A stretch of 64,000 nt of DNA from Pisolithus tinctorius (Eukaryota; Basidiomycota; Agaricomycetes; Boletales; Pisolithaceae). The position numbers and the translations under genes were made by a program. The stretch spans positions 434,001 to 498,000 of the forward strand of contig JANFAH010000031.1 in the NCBI GenBank assembly GCA_024663395.1, in the 5' to 3' direction. Below, piece after piece: positions 42,925-53,442 of the stretch; positions within the stretch are counted from its first letter, which is position 1, and every line of letters starts with the position of its first letter. The notes under the pieces are model-generated. The model had not been told where the DNA came from and ran no database searches. It saw only the letters and a program-made list of their open reading frames with translations.

Positions 42925-43261
42925 GACCTATATCTGAGGATGAACCTGGCAGCTGCACATGGCTGCACAAGTCATCATCAAGTTGTGCAGACTGATGATG
43001 GGTGGATGGACTGGGTGCATACAGATCCCTGCACAACTCGTCATCAAGTTGTGCAGACTGAGAGTCATGGCCAGCATCATGGGAAGTAGGGGCAACTGAA
43101 CCACAGTAGGGTAGCTTCAGAGTCTGGAGTGACAGTGTCTCTGCAGAACAGAAGTGAAGCCTGGTGGGAACCATAGGTGGGCTCTTCTTGAATGATAACC
43201 GGATCTGGGGATGGGGGAGAGGGAGTCTGAGGCAGAGCAGTAATGCCATTAGAAAGTACAC
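42305..43261 (-). pseudogene. gypsy C gag-pol linker with repeated SAQLDDDL motif
   Basis: 318-codon frame overlapping the end of gag in another frame. It contains four imperfect repeats of the motif (Q)SAQLDDDLC, encoded by DNA repeats built on a 24-bp quasi-palindrome (42737, 42889, 42965, 43031). The rest is S/P-rich. gag, this stretch and pol lie in three different frames, so two frameshifts have occurred. Confidence 0.5.
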
Positions 43262-46169
43262 ATGAAGCAGGTAGACTCAAGTCAGATGGCAGGTCTGGAG
43301 GTGGAGATGCATTGCCCTGAGTGGGAGATGCCTGTGGGAGTAGACAAGGATAGAACCTGACATAGGCAGAACCTTCAAGCTCATGGTAATGCTCGAGTGG
43401 GGCAGGGACCTGTCGGACTAAGCAAACATCAAGCATAAGGAAGTCTTGGAAGTAGACTCCTGATTCATCAGTACCTCTTTCTCCAGCAAGTGCATGGTTT
43501 GAGTCGAGATAAAGGGAGGACAGATGGGGAGTGCGATGAGCAAGGCTAGTAAGAAGTGAGACAAGTGACTGGCACTCTTCTCTTCTGATCTGGCGACAAA
43601 TCTGGGCAAGGGTAGGATTATCCCCCAATCCACTCGCATCAGTGGACTGTAACTCCTGGGTAAGCTGACCAACAAACTCCGAAGGAAAGGGACTGGTAGG
43701 AGGTGGGAATGCTTGGACTGGAATGGGATGGAACACAGGAAAAGCTGAGGCAACATCAAACCCATCTGGGGGTGATTCAGGATACAGCAGAGTAGAATCA
43801 AGTGACTGAGGGGGTGACTGCGAAGTTGATGGGGGTGGAGCAAAGACTGTAGGCGAGACATGATGAGGGGTACCAACTGCTACATCTCTCATAGGTTCAT
43901 TGGCTTCTTGCTGAGAATGGACAGGCTCTAGAGTTGCCATAAGGGTATCTGCAACAGACCCAAGCTGGCCTTCAGTAACACACATCTCCAGGGGGTGATC
44001 TGAATCAGCTCCAAAGACAACATAAGTTCCAGACTCTCTTTCAACAATGCTAACTGAGTTCCCAAGAGCCCAAGGACAACCAAGGAGGAGATCAAAGCCT
44101 GCATTAGTGTCTGGGGCAACGAATAGATTGGTCCAAGTCTTGGCAGCACCACAGAAGAGAGGGACATCTTGAACCAGGCCTTTCAGAGTAGAGATACCTC
44201 CTTTTGCATCTCGCATATTGATAGTCTGTGACATGTCAATGGGCATGCAAATGACTGACTGGGCTATACCAGCATGAATGACATTGAGGGTAGATCCAGA
44301 GTTGATGACACCTGTTACACGACAACCATTGCAGGTGAGATTGATAGTGATGAGGGGGCTAGAAGTCAAGGCCAAGTAGGAGGATGCAGGAGGAGTTCCT
44401 TCAATGGCAGCAACAGACTTGACTGGCTGAGCCAGGGGCTGTCTCTTGAATCGCATAAGCTCCTGAAGGTGCTGAGAAACATCCCTAGATGATCCAATGA
44501 CCTCCCCAACAGATACAGTCAAGGGAGTAGAAAGAATGCGCTCTACAATGGCTTTAGAGTTGGCAGACTGTGAAAGTGATGAAGACAGGGAAGTGGTAGG
44601 AGGGGGCTTGGATTTCTTAGACCTGTCTGCAGAATCAGTGGTTTGACCAGATGGCTTTGGGACAGAGGCATCTTCCATGATAGCATCATCTCTAGTTCCA
44701 TCAAAGACAGTGGGATGGATGTCAACTGGTACAAAGGCAGGGGCAAGTGGTGCTTTCTGTGGAGCAGGGATGGATGCAGAGGATGAAGGCTTTGGATCCT
44801 GACTCTCCTTCTCCTTGCCATATGAACGAGGTGGGACAAGGACACTGTCAAAGACAGCCTTTCTCTTTTCTTTGGTAACCTTGTTAGAGTGATCCACAGC
44901 AGCAACAAGGGGTTCTTCTTCCAACTCATAAATCTCGGCACTAGACTCTTCTTCAGCCTCTTCATGGATAACAAAGCAAACTGCATTGGCAGGTTGAGCA
45001 GCAGCTTTAGTGCGCTCATAGGCTTGCAGGATAGTCTCTTCTCCATTGCGATAAATGCGCTGTCCATTAGGGTAGATGACTCGATGGTTTTCATCACGTG
45101 CCAAGGAACCCTTCTGAATGAGATCATTAATTGCCTGACAACTCTCAACACCATGGCCTTCAACACCACAGCCATAACAAGTAATGGTCCTCCTAGCAGG
45201 ACGGGTCTGGGATGAGGAAGTAGCAGCAGGGGCAGTGGATGCAGGAGTAGATGCAGGAGCAGGACAAAGGGAAGGAGCACGAAGCACCTTTGCAGCATCA
45301 GGATCCATCTTGATAGCACGATAGTAGAGGAGGGAGTAGTCTGGGTCATTGAGTGACATGCGAGAGAGAGACTTGATCAGGGTCTCAACCTCATCTTGCT
45401 TGTGAGCAGTAGGACCTTCTTTCTCCAAACTTTCAAGGTTTCTTCTGGCCTCATGAGAAGGGAGCAGAGGGCGAACACTGTCATCTCTTCCATCTGAGCG
45501 ATGAGAAGCACTAGGCTGGGCCTGAGGAGCAGGGGCAGCACGAGGGCCAAGGAAGTCAAGGTCATCTGCATCAAAGCGATCATGGTGAAGGACCTCTTCA
45601 GCTGACTGGCATACATCATCATAGGGGAATGGCCTGCTAATGTCAAGGTTGGGATCCTTTGTCCTGAGATGAGTTTCAACCAAGCCACGAAAGACTGGGG
45701 ACAAACCAGCCCAGAAGTAGTGATTATATTCATCAACTGAGATCCTTCCTTTATTCTTCAACCAACCTCCAATGCGAATGAAGCCACAGTTGTAAGCCCT
45801 AAAGTCTTGAAGTGTCATGATGGGCTGCATCCTAGACTCCAAAGCAAAGCTCTTGAGATGCCTTTCAAAGAACCTTTCATCTGATAGATCAGCATCAAAG
45901 TACTTGAGGAGATCAGCCTTCAAGTTAGCCAAATCAGGAGTGTAGTAGTGAGCCATTCCTTCAATAATCTCCCTAACACGAGCATTGCAGTACTGGAGGA
46001 TTGATTCGACCATTTCCTGGTCAGAAGTGACATTGTGGTAGGCACAGAGATGTTCATAGTGGTCCAAGAAGGAGCGAACATGGGTATGGTCTCCTTGGAA
46101 TAATTCAGGGGCAGACTTCATGCCAAGCAAGGGCATAGTGAGGACAGAGTGAGCAGGGGGAGCAGCCAT
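43077..46169 (-). CDS. gag: gypsy C gag with zinc knuckle and protease-like region
   Basis: 1030 codons without a stop from ATG 46169. N-terminal gag: PELFQGDHTHVRSFLDHYEH, QDFRAYNCGFIRIGGWL, YNHYFWAGLSP. Zinc knuckle CYGCGVEGHGVESC near 45180. Further on is a retropepsin-like region, CRVTGVINSGSTLNVIH then FDLLLGCPWAL, where the catalytic DSG reads NSG (GAC to AAC), so the protease should be inactive. The last 200 residues are P/S-rich and probably out of the original frame. The start lies only about 60 bp from the left end of C'. Confidence 0.82.
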   Translation of the reverse strand: MAAPPAHSVLTMPLLGMKSAPELFQGDHTHVRSFLDHYEHLCAYHNVTSDQEMVESILQYCNARVREIIEGMAHYYTPDLANLKADLLKYFDADLSDERFFERHLKSFALESRMQPIMTLQDFRAYNCGFIRIGGWLKNKGRISVDEYNHYFWAGLSPVFRGLVETHLRTKDPNLDISRPFPYDDVCQSAEEVLHHDRFDADDLDFLGPRAAPAPQAQPSASHRSDGRDDSVRPLLPSHEARRNLESLEKEGPTAHKQDEVETLIKSLSRMSLNDPDYSLLYYRAIKMDPDAAKVLRAPSLCPAPASTPASTAPAATSSSQTRPARRTITCYGCGVEGHGVESCQAINDLIQKGSLARDENHRVIYPNGQRIYRNGEETILQAYERTKAAAQPANAVCFVIHEEAEEESSAEIYELEEEPLVAAVDHSNKVTKEKRKAVFDSVLVPPRSYGKEKESQDPKPSSSASIPAPQKAPLAPAFVPVDIHPTVFDGTRDDAIMEDASVPKPSGQTTDSADRSKKSKPPPTTSLSSSLSQSANSKAIVERILSTPLTVSVGEVIGSSRDVSQHLQELMRFKRQPLAQPVKSVAAIEGTPPASSYLALTSSPLITINLTCNGCRVTGVINSGSTLNVIHAGIAQSVICMPIDMSQTINMRDAKGGISTLKGLVQDVPLFCGAAKTWTNLFVAPDTNAGFDLLLGCPWALGNSVSIVERESGTYVVFGADSDHPLEMCVTEGQLGSVADTLMATLEPVHSQQEANEPMRDVAVGTPHHVSPTVFAPPPSTSQSPPQSLDSTLLYPESPPDGFDVASAFPVFHPIPVQAFPPPTSPFPSEFVGQLTQELQSTDASGLGDNPTLAQICRQIRREECQSLVSLLTSLAHRTPHLSSLYLDSNHALAGERGTDESGVYFQDFLMLDVCLVRQVPAPLEHYHELEGSAYVRFYPCLLPQASPTQGNASPPPDLPSDLSLPASCVLSNGITALPQTPSPPSPDPVIIQEEPTYGSHQASLLFCRDTVTPDSEATLLWFSCPYFP

Positions 46170-46234
46170 AGCTACTGGAACTGAAGCTGGCTTCTCTTTT
46201 CTCTACAGATACTACCCAAAATCCTGCTGCAGCA

Positions 46235-48961
46235 TTGCTCTATGATTTACAAAGCAACAGTATGCCCCCAATTGACCTGTTCGATTCTAGTTCTGTTTCT
46301 TTGAATGACCCTTTCTTATTTTCTACTAGCACTACTGTTTCACCACTGACAATTTCAGCCTTATGTTCTACTTACCAGTTTGATCCCGTCCTTCATATCT
46401 TAAAATACAAACCTGTAGTGAAGAAGGTCAGGCCTGTACCAATGTCAATGCCTGTGGAATTCCAGGTAGAGCGTCGGGAGGCTGGAGATCCTCTCGCAGA
46501 CTTACATGTATTACCTACTCATCCTCCTCCATTCATGCCAGGCTCCAGGTTCACCCAGGAAAGGGCTGACAAGCTTGATCTGGACCCTTCGAAGTTCCTT
46601 TGGCCCATGGAGTTAAATCTGGTATGATGGCTGGTCAAGACACACGAGACTGCCTTCGCTTGGGATGCCTCAGAAAGAGGAACCTTCCAAGAAGATATGT
46701 TTCCACCGCTGAAGATACCCATGCTAGCCCACAAACCCTGGGTTGAGCGGAATATCCCCATACCTCCTGCCATTTTTCGTGACGTCGTTGGCATAATCAA
46801 AGAAAAGATTTCTGCAGGTGTCTACGAACCTTCTACTTCGTCCTATTGCTTGAAATGGTTCTGTGTAGTCAAGAAGGATGGAAAATCTCTGCACCTTGTT
46901 CATGACTTACAACCTCTGAATGCTGTATCTATACAGGATTCAGCCATTCCCCCTTTTGTCGACTCGATTGCAGAAGCTTTTGCCTGCCACTCCATCTATG
47001 GAATTTTAGATCTTATGGTCGGATACGATCATCACACCATCCATGACGAATACCACGATCTAACTACTTTCCAAACCCCTATTGGTACCCTTCGACTCAC
47101 CAAACTACCTATGGGCTACACAAATGCTGTCCAAATTTTCCACAGAGACGTCTGTTGGATATTAAAGGATGAAATTCCAGAAGTTACCATCCCGTTCATC
47201 GATGATTGCCCAATCAAAGGCCCCAAATCTCGTTACCAAAATTCCGACGGTACCTACCAGACGATCACACAAAACTCCAGGATCAGACGCTTCATCTGGG
47301 AACATCTGCAGAATGTCAACTGTGTCTTACATCGCCTGCGTCACACAAAAGCTACCATCTCAGCAAAGAAATGCATCATAGCCGCGCCATCTATCATAGT
47401 GGTTGGGCATAAGGTGTCGTTTGAGGGGAGAATTCCGGATGAAGCTAAAGTCCAAAAAATTAAAGATTGGCCCTACTGCACTAATGTCACCGAAGTGCAT
47501 GGATTTTTAGGTCTTTGCTCGTACTGCAGGATCTTTATCAAGGATTTCGCTAAACACATGTGTCCCCTCGTCAAGCTGACCAAGAAAGACATCTCCTTCG
47601 AATTCCATGACAAACCCAAAGAAGCCATGGACTATCTTTGCCAAGCTATCATCTCGTCCCCTGCCCTATGCACTATCAACTACAATTCCGATAAGAAGGT
47701 TATTCTAGCAGTCGACACTTCGAACATCGCTATAGGATACCTCCTCATGCAGGAGGGAGAAGATGAAAAATGCTATCCTGCAAGGTTTGGCTCGATAACT
47801 CTCAACGACTGCAAATGCCGTTATAGCCAAGCCAAACTGGAGCTCTTTGGTCTTTTCTGCACTTTACATGACGTCAGACTTCACATTTTCGGTGTGCGGA
47901 ATTTAGTTGTCAAGGTTGACACACAATATATAAAGGGGATGATTAACAATCCCGACTTACAGCCCAATGCTACCATCAACCACTGGATTGCAGGAATTCT
48001 TTTATTCGACTTCAAGCTTGTACATGTCCCTGCACACAAGCATGCGGTGCCAGATGGTCTTTCAAGGAGACTGAAAGCAGCAGAAGATGAGGAGGGGGAA
48101 GAGGACTATGAGGACTGGATAGATGAGTGTGGAGCCTTCGCTGTAGAGCTCTTGAACTGTAGGGAGGCCTGTTTTGAGTCCCAGCCTTACCCTTCAGAAA
48201 TTCTGGGTACCTTGTCAGACTCACCTTCGGTCTTGTCACAGAGTCTAGGCATCTACTCCTCCGAACAAACCTCGTTGAGTGTCTATGAGATGGAAATTCT
48301 GCACTCAGAGAAAGCGATCCAGAGAGAGGAGAGGTTGAAAGTGGTAAAGGAATTCTTGGAGATGAAGAAGACGCCAGAAGGATTGGAGGAAGGGGAGTTG
48401 GAAAGCCTGGTGCATCTCGCCACTTGGTATTTTGTCAAAGGAGGAGAGCTGTGGAGGAAAGAGCCTCAAGGATGTCACCAACTAGTAGTCGCTCTACACA
48501 AGCGCCTTGGGATTCTTTGTCAGGCTCATGATGAACTAGGGCACAAGGGTATCTTCTCAACCCGCATGTGTTTGCTGACTCGTTTCTGGTGGCCTATGCT
48601 AGAGCAGGACATCTGCTGGTATGTCAAGTCATGTCACAAATGCCAAATATGCCATCTGGATTGCGTTCACATTCTGCCAGTTGTCGCCATCCCTGAGCCC
48701 CTATTCTTCAAAGCATACATGGACACATTCTTAATGCCAAAGTTGAACGGATTTCACTACGTCACCCAAGCTCACTGTTCACTTACTAGTTACCCAGAGT
48801 GGGCTATGCTTCGCACAGAGACCAGCAAGTCCATCAGAAAATTCATCTTCGAACAGATCTTGTGCCGCTGGGGTGCAGTTGCGGAAATTGTCACAGACAA
48901 CGGTGGTCCCTATGTCCTTGCTCTCGATTGGCTTTCCAAAACCTTCAGGATTTGCCACATC
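46235..48961 (+). pseudogene. pol: gypsy C' pol: RT, RNase H, integrase
   Basis: Frame with one TGA (46625, after LNLV). RT: KWFCVVKKDGKSLHLVHDLQ, LPMGYTNAVQIFH, IPFIDDCPIKGP. RNase H: LAVDTSNIAIGYLLMQE, VKVDTQYIKGMINN, VPAHKHAVPDGLSRR. Integrase: H2C2 (HDELGHKG...CHKCQICH), first Asp AYMDTFLMPK, second Asp IVTDNGGP. A TAA at 48962 follows CHI where C has an arginine (QIRISPYNS), and a TAG at 49092 follows AVF where TGG would fit. More complete than C. Confidence 0.85.
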
Positions 48962-48964
48962 TAA

Positions 48965-49696
48965 ATCTCACCCTATAACTCACAAGCTAACAGAGTTGTT
49001 GAGCATCAGCATTTCGATGTGAGGGAGGCATTGGTAAAGAGTTGTGGAGGAGAAGCATCAAAGTGGTCAGAAGTGGCTCCTGCGGTGTTCTAGGCAGAGA
49101 GGGTTACGGTTCACAAGGCAACTGGGTTTTCTCCATTTTATATGGCTCACAGTGTTGAACCTAGACTCCCTTTTGACATTGTCGAGGTGACATTCTTGGC
49201 CCCTTTTGAGGCGGAATTTTACTCAACATCAGAACTCATTGCCCATCATGCCTGCCAACTCCAGAAACATCCAGAAGACCTTGCTCGAATCCATGACCTC
49301 ATTCTGAGATCCCGCTTTGTGTCAGTCAAAGACTTTGTCACTCATTTTGCACACACCATCCAAGACTTCGACTTCGAACCTGGGTCACTCGTCCTTGTGT
49401 GGAATTCACATATCAAGAGAGAACTAGATTGCAAGACCAAACCACGCTACCTAGGCCCCATGATCATCGTTCGGCGAACCAAAGGAGGCTCATACATCCT
49501 GGCGGAATTAGATGGTGCTGTGTCCAAATTCCATTTCGCCACCTTCCATCTTTACCCCTATTTCCCACAGAACAACTCTCATATCGAAGTCACACAGTTG
49601 ACTGGAATTTCCGCATGTGACTTAGATCGCCTGGAAGATGATTTGCTACCAGACCCTGCACTCACTGGCATCCCTTTGGACAAATCAGATGAGTAG
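48965..49696 (+). pseudogene. gypsy C' integrase, 3' part
   Basis: After the TAA the frame continues ISPYNSQANRVVEHQHF (catalytic Glu present), the TAG, then ATGFSPFYMAHSVEPRLPF and the C-terminal domain (PGSLVLVWNSHIK, RRTKGGSYILAELDGAVS). It ends at a TAG near 49696. Confidence 0.8.
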
Positions 49697-49952
49697 CACA
49701 CCTTCCTCTCTATCTCTTTCTTTCCTCTCTTTCTCCACTTTTCCTTTCGCTTATATATATACCCTCTTCGTCTCATATAAAACAAAACCACCCTCACAAA
49801 AAAAAAAAAAAAATTTCTGCTCATCTTCCATCTCTCGATTCATTCTCTTTTCCTGCTCCCTTCTTAGCGATATTCCTGTTCAAAAATACCAAAAGACTCA
49901 CAAAATAAAACAAAATAAATTCCACAACCTACTTATGCTACTGTACTCATAC
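49697..49952. other. pyrimidine-rich spacer
   Basis: CT-rich run, a TATATATATA stretch at about 49755, and an A-run (about 49798-49813). No gene seen. Confidence 0.4.
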
Positions 49953-50861
49953 CTACATATCCTTGAGCTGATCCTTCAACCTCTTCAGCTCCTCGTGTCG
50001 CCCCTGAACTGTGCCAATCTGTCGCTCTACTTGCGTCGCCAACAGCCCCAGCATCTGGTGAATCTGGGTCAACTCAAACTCCTCGTCATCTGCCCTACCC
50101 TCCAACAGTCGGATGCACTCAGCAAGAGCCTCGCACATAGTCGATTCACTTGGGTTTGTGACTGGCAGAGTTTCTGCAACTGGGGGATCTTTGGACTCAT
50201 CCTGTGCGCTGACAATGGGCATGGGTGGATCGTCCAATAATCCCATTGGTCTTCCAAAAAGTCCACTGTCGCCAAGGTCTCCTGGATTGTCCATTGGTGG
50301 TGGAGTGAGCTCAGGGTGAGGTCGAGGTGCAGGGGTTGCTGATGGAAGGAAGAGAGGAGGTTGAGGTGTGGGAGGAGGAGGCATGTTCGAGGTCGATGGG
50401 GGACTAGCATGAGGTGTTGGGTGCCTGGGAGTTGGTTTGGAGTTTTTCCTGGGGAGGGGTTTGCGAGCAGGGATCCGGAGTTTCAGCCCAGTTGTCACCA
50501 TTACCGTTACTGACTTGGTCCATTTATGCGATGGCCCAGCAGCCATCTCTCCACTACCAGTGTTCTTGTGCTGTGTTATGGTTCAGTGTCCTCGTTCTTC
50601 ACATCACGATCAGCTCGTACTCACCTTCCTACCCACTCTGAGCGACCAGCTACACTTCCATTTGGCCTGCCTGCATTGCTCGCACGACTCCCCAGGTAGC
50701 CCTTCGCACTCTGCATTTACCTTCGTGCACTCCCTGCATTGAAGGTTGGCATCAGGTGCCAGAGCGCCAGTTTTTGATGGGTCAGGGTTAGGTGGGTGTT
50801 CGCCTTTGTCATTCTCCAGCTCGTCAACTTTGTCTGTGGCCTGCGGAGTTTTTCTGAACAT
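49953..50861 (-). CDS. protein with Zn2Cys6-like cysteine cluster, two exons
   Basis: Exons 50625-50861 and 49953-50570 with a 54-bp intron (GTGAGT...CACAG) give 284 aa with no stop. Residues 42-70 have the spacing CX2CX6CX7CX2CX6C (C42, C45, C52, C60, C63, C70), that of a fungal Zn2Cys6 binuclear cluster; basic residues lie after it (RVGRK). The middle is proline-rich (SPPSTSNMPPPPTPQPP), and the end is a likely coiled coil (QVERQIGTVQGRHEELKRLK). This resembles a dimeric DNA-binding regulator, but similar proteins are numerous near transposons in agarics and the basic linker differs from classic Gal4-type proteins, so function is open. Start: ATG at 50861; a second intron upstream (GTACGT...GTTCAG) is possible. 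Confidence 0.65.
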
Positions 50862-51157
50862 TAACCATTGTGCTTGGAGTTTCCTGGAGGGTAGGACGTA
50901 CCTTTTCCTTGCCCTTCCCCACTTCAGTCAACCCCCCTCGGAGACCTATTAGGTCTGGAGATTTTGATATAAGTATTAACCTAATAGGTGTCATTTTGGT
51001 GGGAATTCCCAACTTTTGGGGATTCTCCACCACCATTCCTGGAGATTCTCCATTGCCTAGCTGGAGATTCTCCAGAGCAGCAATTTAATAGGGATGGAGA
51101 AAATGTTTTCTCCATAATATATATATATTATACATCAAATGAAAGGGTAGCTGGGGT
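50862..51157. other. region with dispersed GGAGATTCTCC motifs
   Basis: Between 51018 and 51075 the motif GGGGATTCTCC/GGAGATTCTCC occurs three times, the same core as the large array at 52.1-53.4 kb. No gene assigned. Confidence 0.4.
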
Positions 51158-51470
51158 CCAAATTGGACTTTCTCCAGGCTAAATAGACCCCCTTTCCAGG
51201 TTGATCCTGGGCTTTCCCCAGGCTAAATAGACCTGCTTTCCAGGTTGAACCTGGGATTTCCCCAGGCTAAATAGACCCACTTGCCAGGGTGAACCTGGGC
51301 TTTCCCCAGGCTAAATAGACCTGCTTTCCAGATTGATCCTGGGATTTCCCCAGGCCAAATAGACCCACTTGCCAGGGTGAACCTGGGCTTTCCCCAGGCT
51401 AAATAGACCTGCTTTCCAGGTTGATCCTTGGCTTTCCCCAGGCTAAATAGACCCATTTTCCCAGACCATG
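51158..51470. repeat. 44-bp minisatellite
   Basis: The string AAATAGACC recurs exactly every 44 bp at 51181, 51225, 51269, 51313, 51357, 51401 and 51445. Two unit types alternate (GCTTTCC and ACTTGCC after the shared AAATAGACCY), giving an 88-bp dimer. The units at 51269 and 51357 are identical. Confidence 0.95.
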
Positions 51471-52096
51471 GAAAGTTGGAAGCCATTCTTACAGAGTGAC
51501 ACAACTTGAGACCATCAATTATGGCACTTGCATTGGAATCCTAGGTGATCAGGAGGATTCCTTGAAAGGCAGGGGGGATGGAGGAGAACAGAAAGCAGGT
51601 GAGTGGTACAGGGGGAGAAAGGGGCAGGGCAGATGATAGAGGAAAGGGGAGGTAGAATGACACCTTCTGCATATGACAACAGAATCATCTGGGTGTTAAC
51701 TCTCAGGAAACATCCCCCTGACCAAACACTCCACTCATCCTGATGCACTCAAACTAACCTACCCTGTGCTTTAGCTCACCCTGCCCTTCATGCTGCTCCA
51801 ACAAGATGATGGAGGACAGTTTGGACACCAACAAGCTCCCATGATGAAGTCAACAAATATACCATTGAAAAAACCCTGTGATTTTCAGAAGTTGGGACAC
51901 TACCATCACCTCTTTGTCACCAGGAAAATCACACAGGTGTGAGATGATGGAGACAAGGAACATGAAGCAGAGAGTATTGTTCTATGAACAAATGAACTGT
52001 TGAGTGGCTCAAACACTAACAACACCACAAGGTATATCAGCAGTTGGTGTAAAGGACAGAGAAGGTGATCCTCTAAGTGCATACTCCATGTCCTGC
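51471..52096. other. no gene seen
   Basis: Between the two minisatellites; short frames only, none recognised. Confidence 0.4.
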
Positions 52097-53440
52097 TGGG
52101 GATTGAGTCTATGTCATGTTGGGGATTCTCCTTGTCAAGTGTGGGGATTCTCCATGTCATGTTGGAGATTACCCATGGCCTGTGGGGGTTCGAGATTCTC
52201 CATGTCAAGGATGGGGATTCTCCATGCCATGTTGGGGATTCTCCATGGCCCACTGGGGATTCTCCATGTCATGTTGGAGATTCTCCATGCCATGTTGGGG
52301 ATTCTCCATGCCATGTTGGGGATTCTCCATGCCATGTTGGGGATTCTCCATGGCCCACTGGGGATTCCCCATGTCATGTTGGAGATTCTCCATGCCATGT
52401 TGGGGATTCCCCATGGCCCACTGGGGATTCTCCATGACCTGTGGAGATTCTCCATGTCAAGGATGGGGATTCTCCATGCCATGTTGGGGATTCTCCATGG
52501 CCCACTGGGGAATCTCCATGTCATGTTGGAGATTCTCCATGGCTTACTGGGGATTCTCCATGTCATGTTGGAGATTCCCCATGTCAAGGATGGGGATTCT
52601 CCATGTCATGTTGGAGATTCCCCATGTCAAGGATGGGGATTCTCCATGTCATGTTGGAGATTCCCCATGTCAAGGATGGGGATTCTCCATGTCATGTTGG
52701 GGATTCCCCATGGCCCACTGGGGATTCTCCATGTCATGTTGGAGATTCTCCATGTCAAGGGTGAGGATTCTCCATGGCCCACTGGGGATTCTCCATGTCA
52801 TGTTGGAGATTCTCCATGTCAAGGGTGAGGATTCTCCATGGCCCACTGGGGATTCTCCATGTCAAGGGTGGGGATTCTCCATGCCATGTTGGGGATTCTC
52901 CATGCCACATTGGGGATTCTCCATGGCCCACTGGGGATTCTCCATGTCATGTTGGAGATTCTCCATGTCAAGGGTGAGGATTCTCCATGGCCCACTGGGG
53001 ATTCTCCATGTCATGTTGGGGATTCTCCATGCCATGTTGGGGATTCTCCATGGCCCACTGGGGATTCTCCATGTCATGTTGGAGATTCTCCATGCCATGT
53101 TGGGGATTCTCCATGCCATGTTGGGGATTCTCCATGGCCCACTGGGGATTCTCCATGTTGTGTTGGAGATTCTCCATGTCAAGGGTGGGGATTCTCCATG
53201 GCCCACTGGGGATTTTCCATATCCAATGTGGGGATTCTCCATGTCAATTGTGGGAGTTCTCCATGAACTGTGGGGATTCTCCATTTCATGTTGGAGATTC
53301 TCCATTGGACATGGGGATTCTCCAAGTCAATTGTGGGGATTTTTCATGACCTATGAGGAAGAGATTCTTCATGGGCCATGGGGATTCTCCATGCCAAGGG
53401 TGGAGATTCCCCATCTCATGTTGGAGATTCTCCAAGTCAA
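52097..53440. repeat. GGGGATTCTCC minisatellite, units of 21-22 bp
   Basis: About 1.34 kb of units made of the core GGRGATTCTCCATG plus one of a few spacers: CCATGTTG, GCCCACTG, TCATGTTG (21-bp units) and TCAAGGRTG (22-bp units). The order of spacers itself repeats in blocks. Stops are almost absent in all frames on both strands, which creates long accidental frames of up to about 450 codons. Units at the right end are degenerate. Confidence 0.95.
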
Positions 53441-53442
53441 GG

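Larger units (their letters stand above)
29657..46200 (-). mobile_element. Ty3/gypsy element C, broken by three insertions
   Basis: Reads right to left: gag-protease (46169-43077), linker, RT (41571-40957 and on past a solo LTR), RNase H (to 39898), integrase (38306-37030) and integrase C-terminus (30176-29782). Insertions: a solo A-family LTR at 40504-40956, palindromic D2 at 38309-39895 and complete gypsy A2 at 30182-37024. Each has its own target duplication, and removing each rejoins the C frame. No 5' LTR remains; the right end abuts C' at about 46.2 kb. Confidence 0.85.
46206..49696 (+). mobile_element. Ty3/gypsy element C' (same group as C), lacking gag and LTRs
   Basis: Begins in the connector upstream of RT and ends with the integrase C-terminus. 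It lies head-to-head with C. Its first bases (TTCTCTTTTCTCTACAG then ATACTACC) resemble a 3' splice site, which may be coincidence. No LTR seen on either side. Confidence 0.7.

Noticed and set aside
51158..51470. CRISPR array
   Set aside because: Units are contiguous 44-bp tandem repeats with no unique spacers, in a eukaryotic sequence.
52097..53440. GGGGATTCTCC as an NF-kappa-B type site
   Set aside because: The core resembles that consensus, but fungi have no Rel proteins; kept only as a repeat core.
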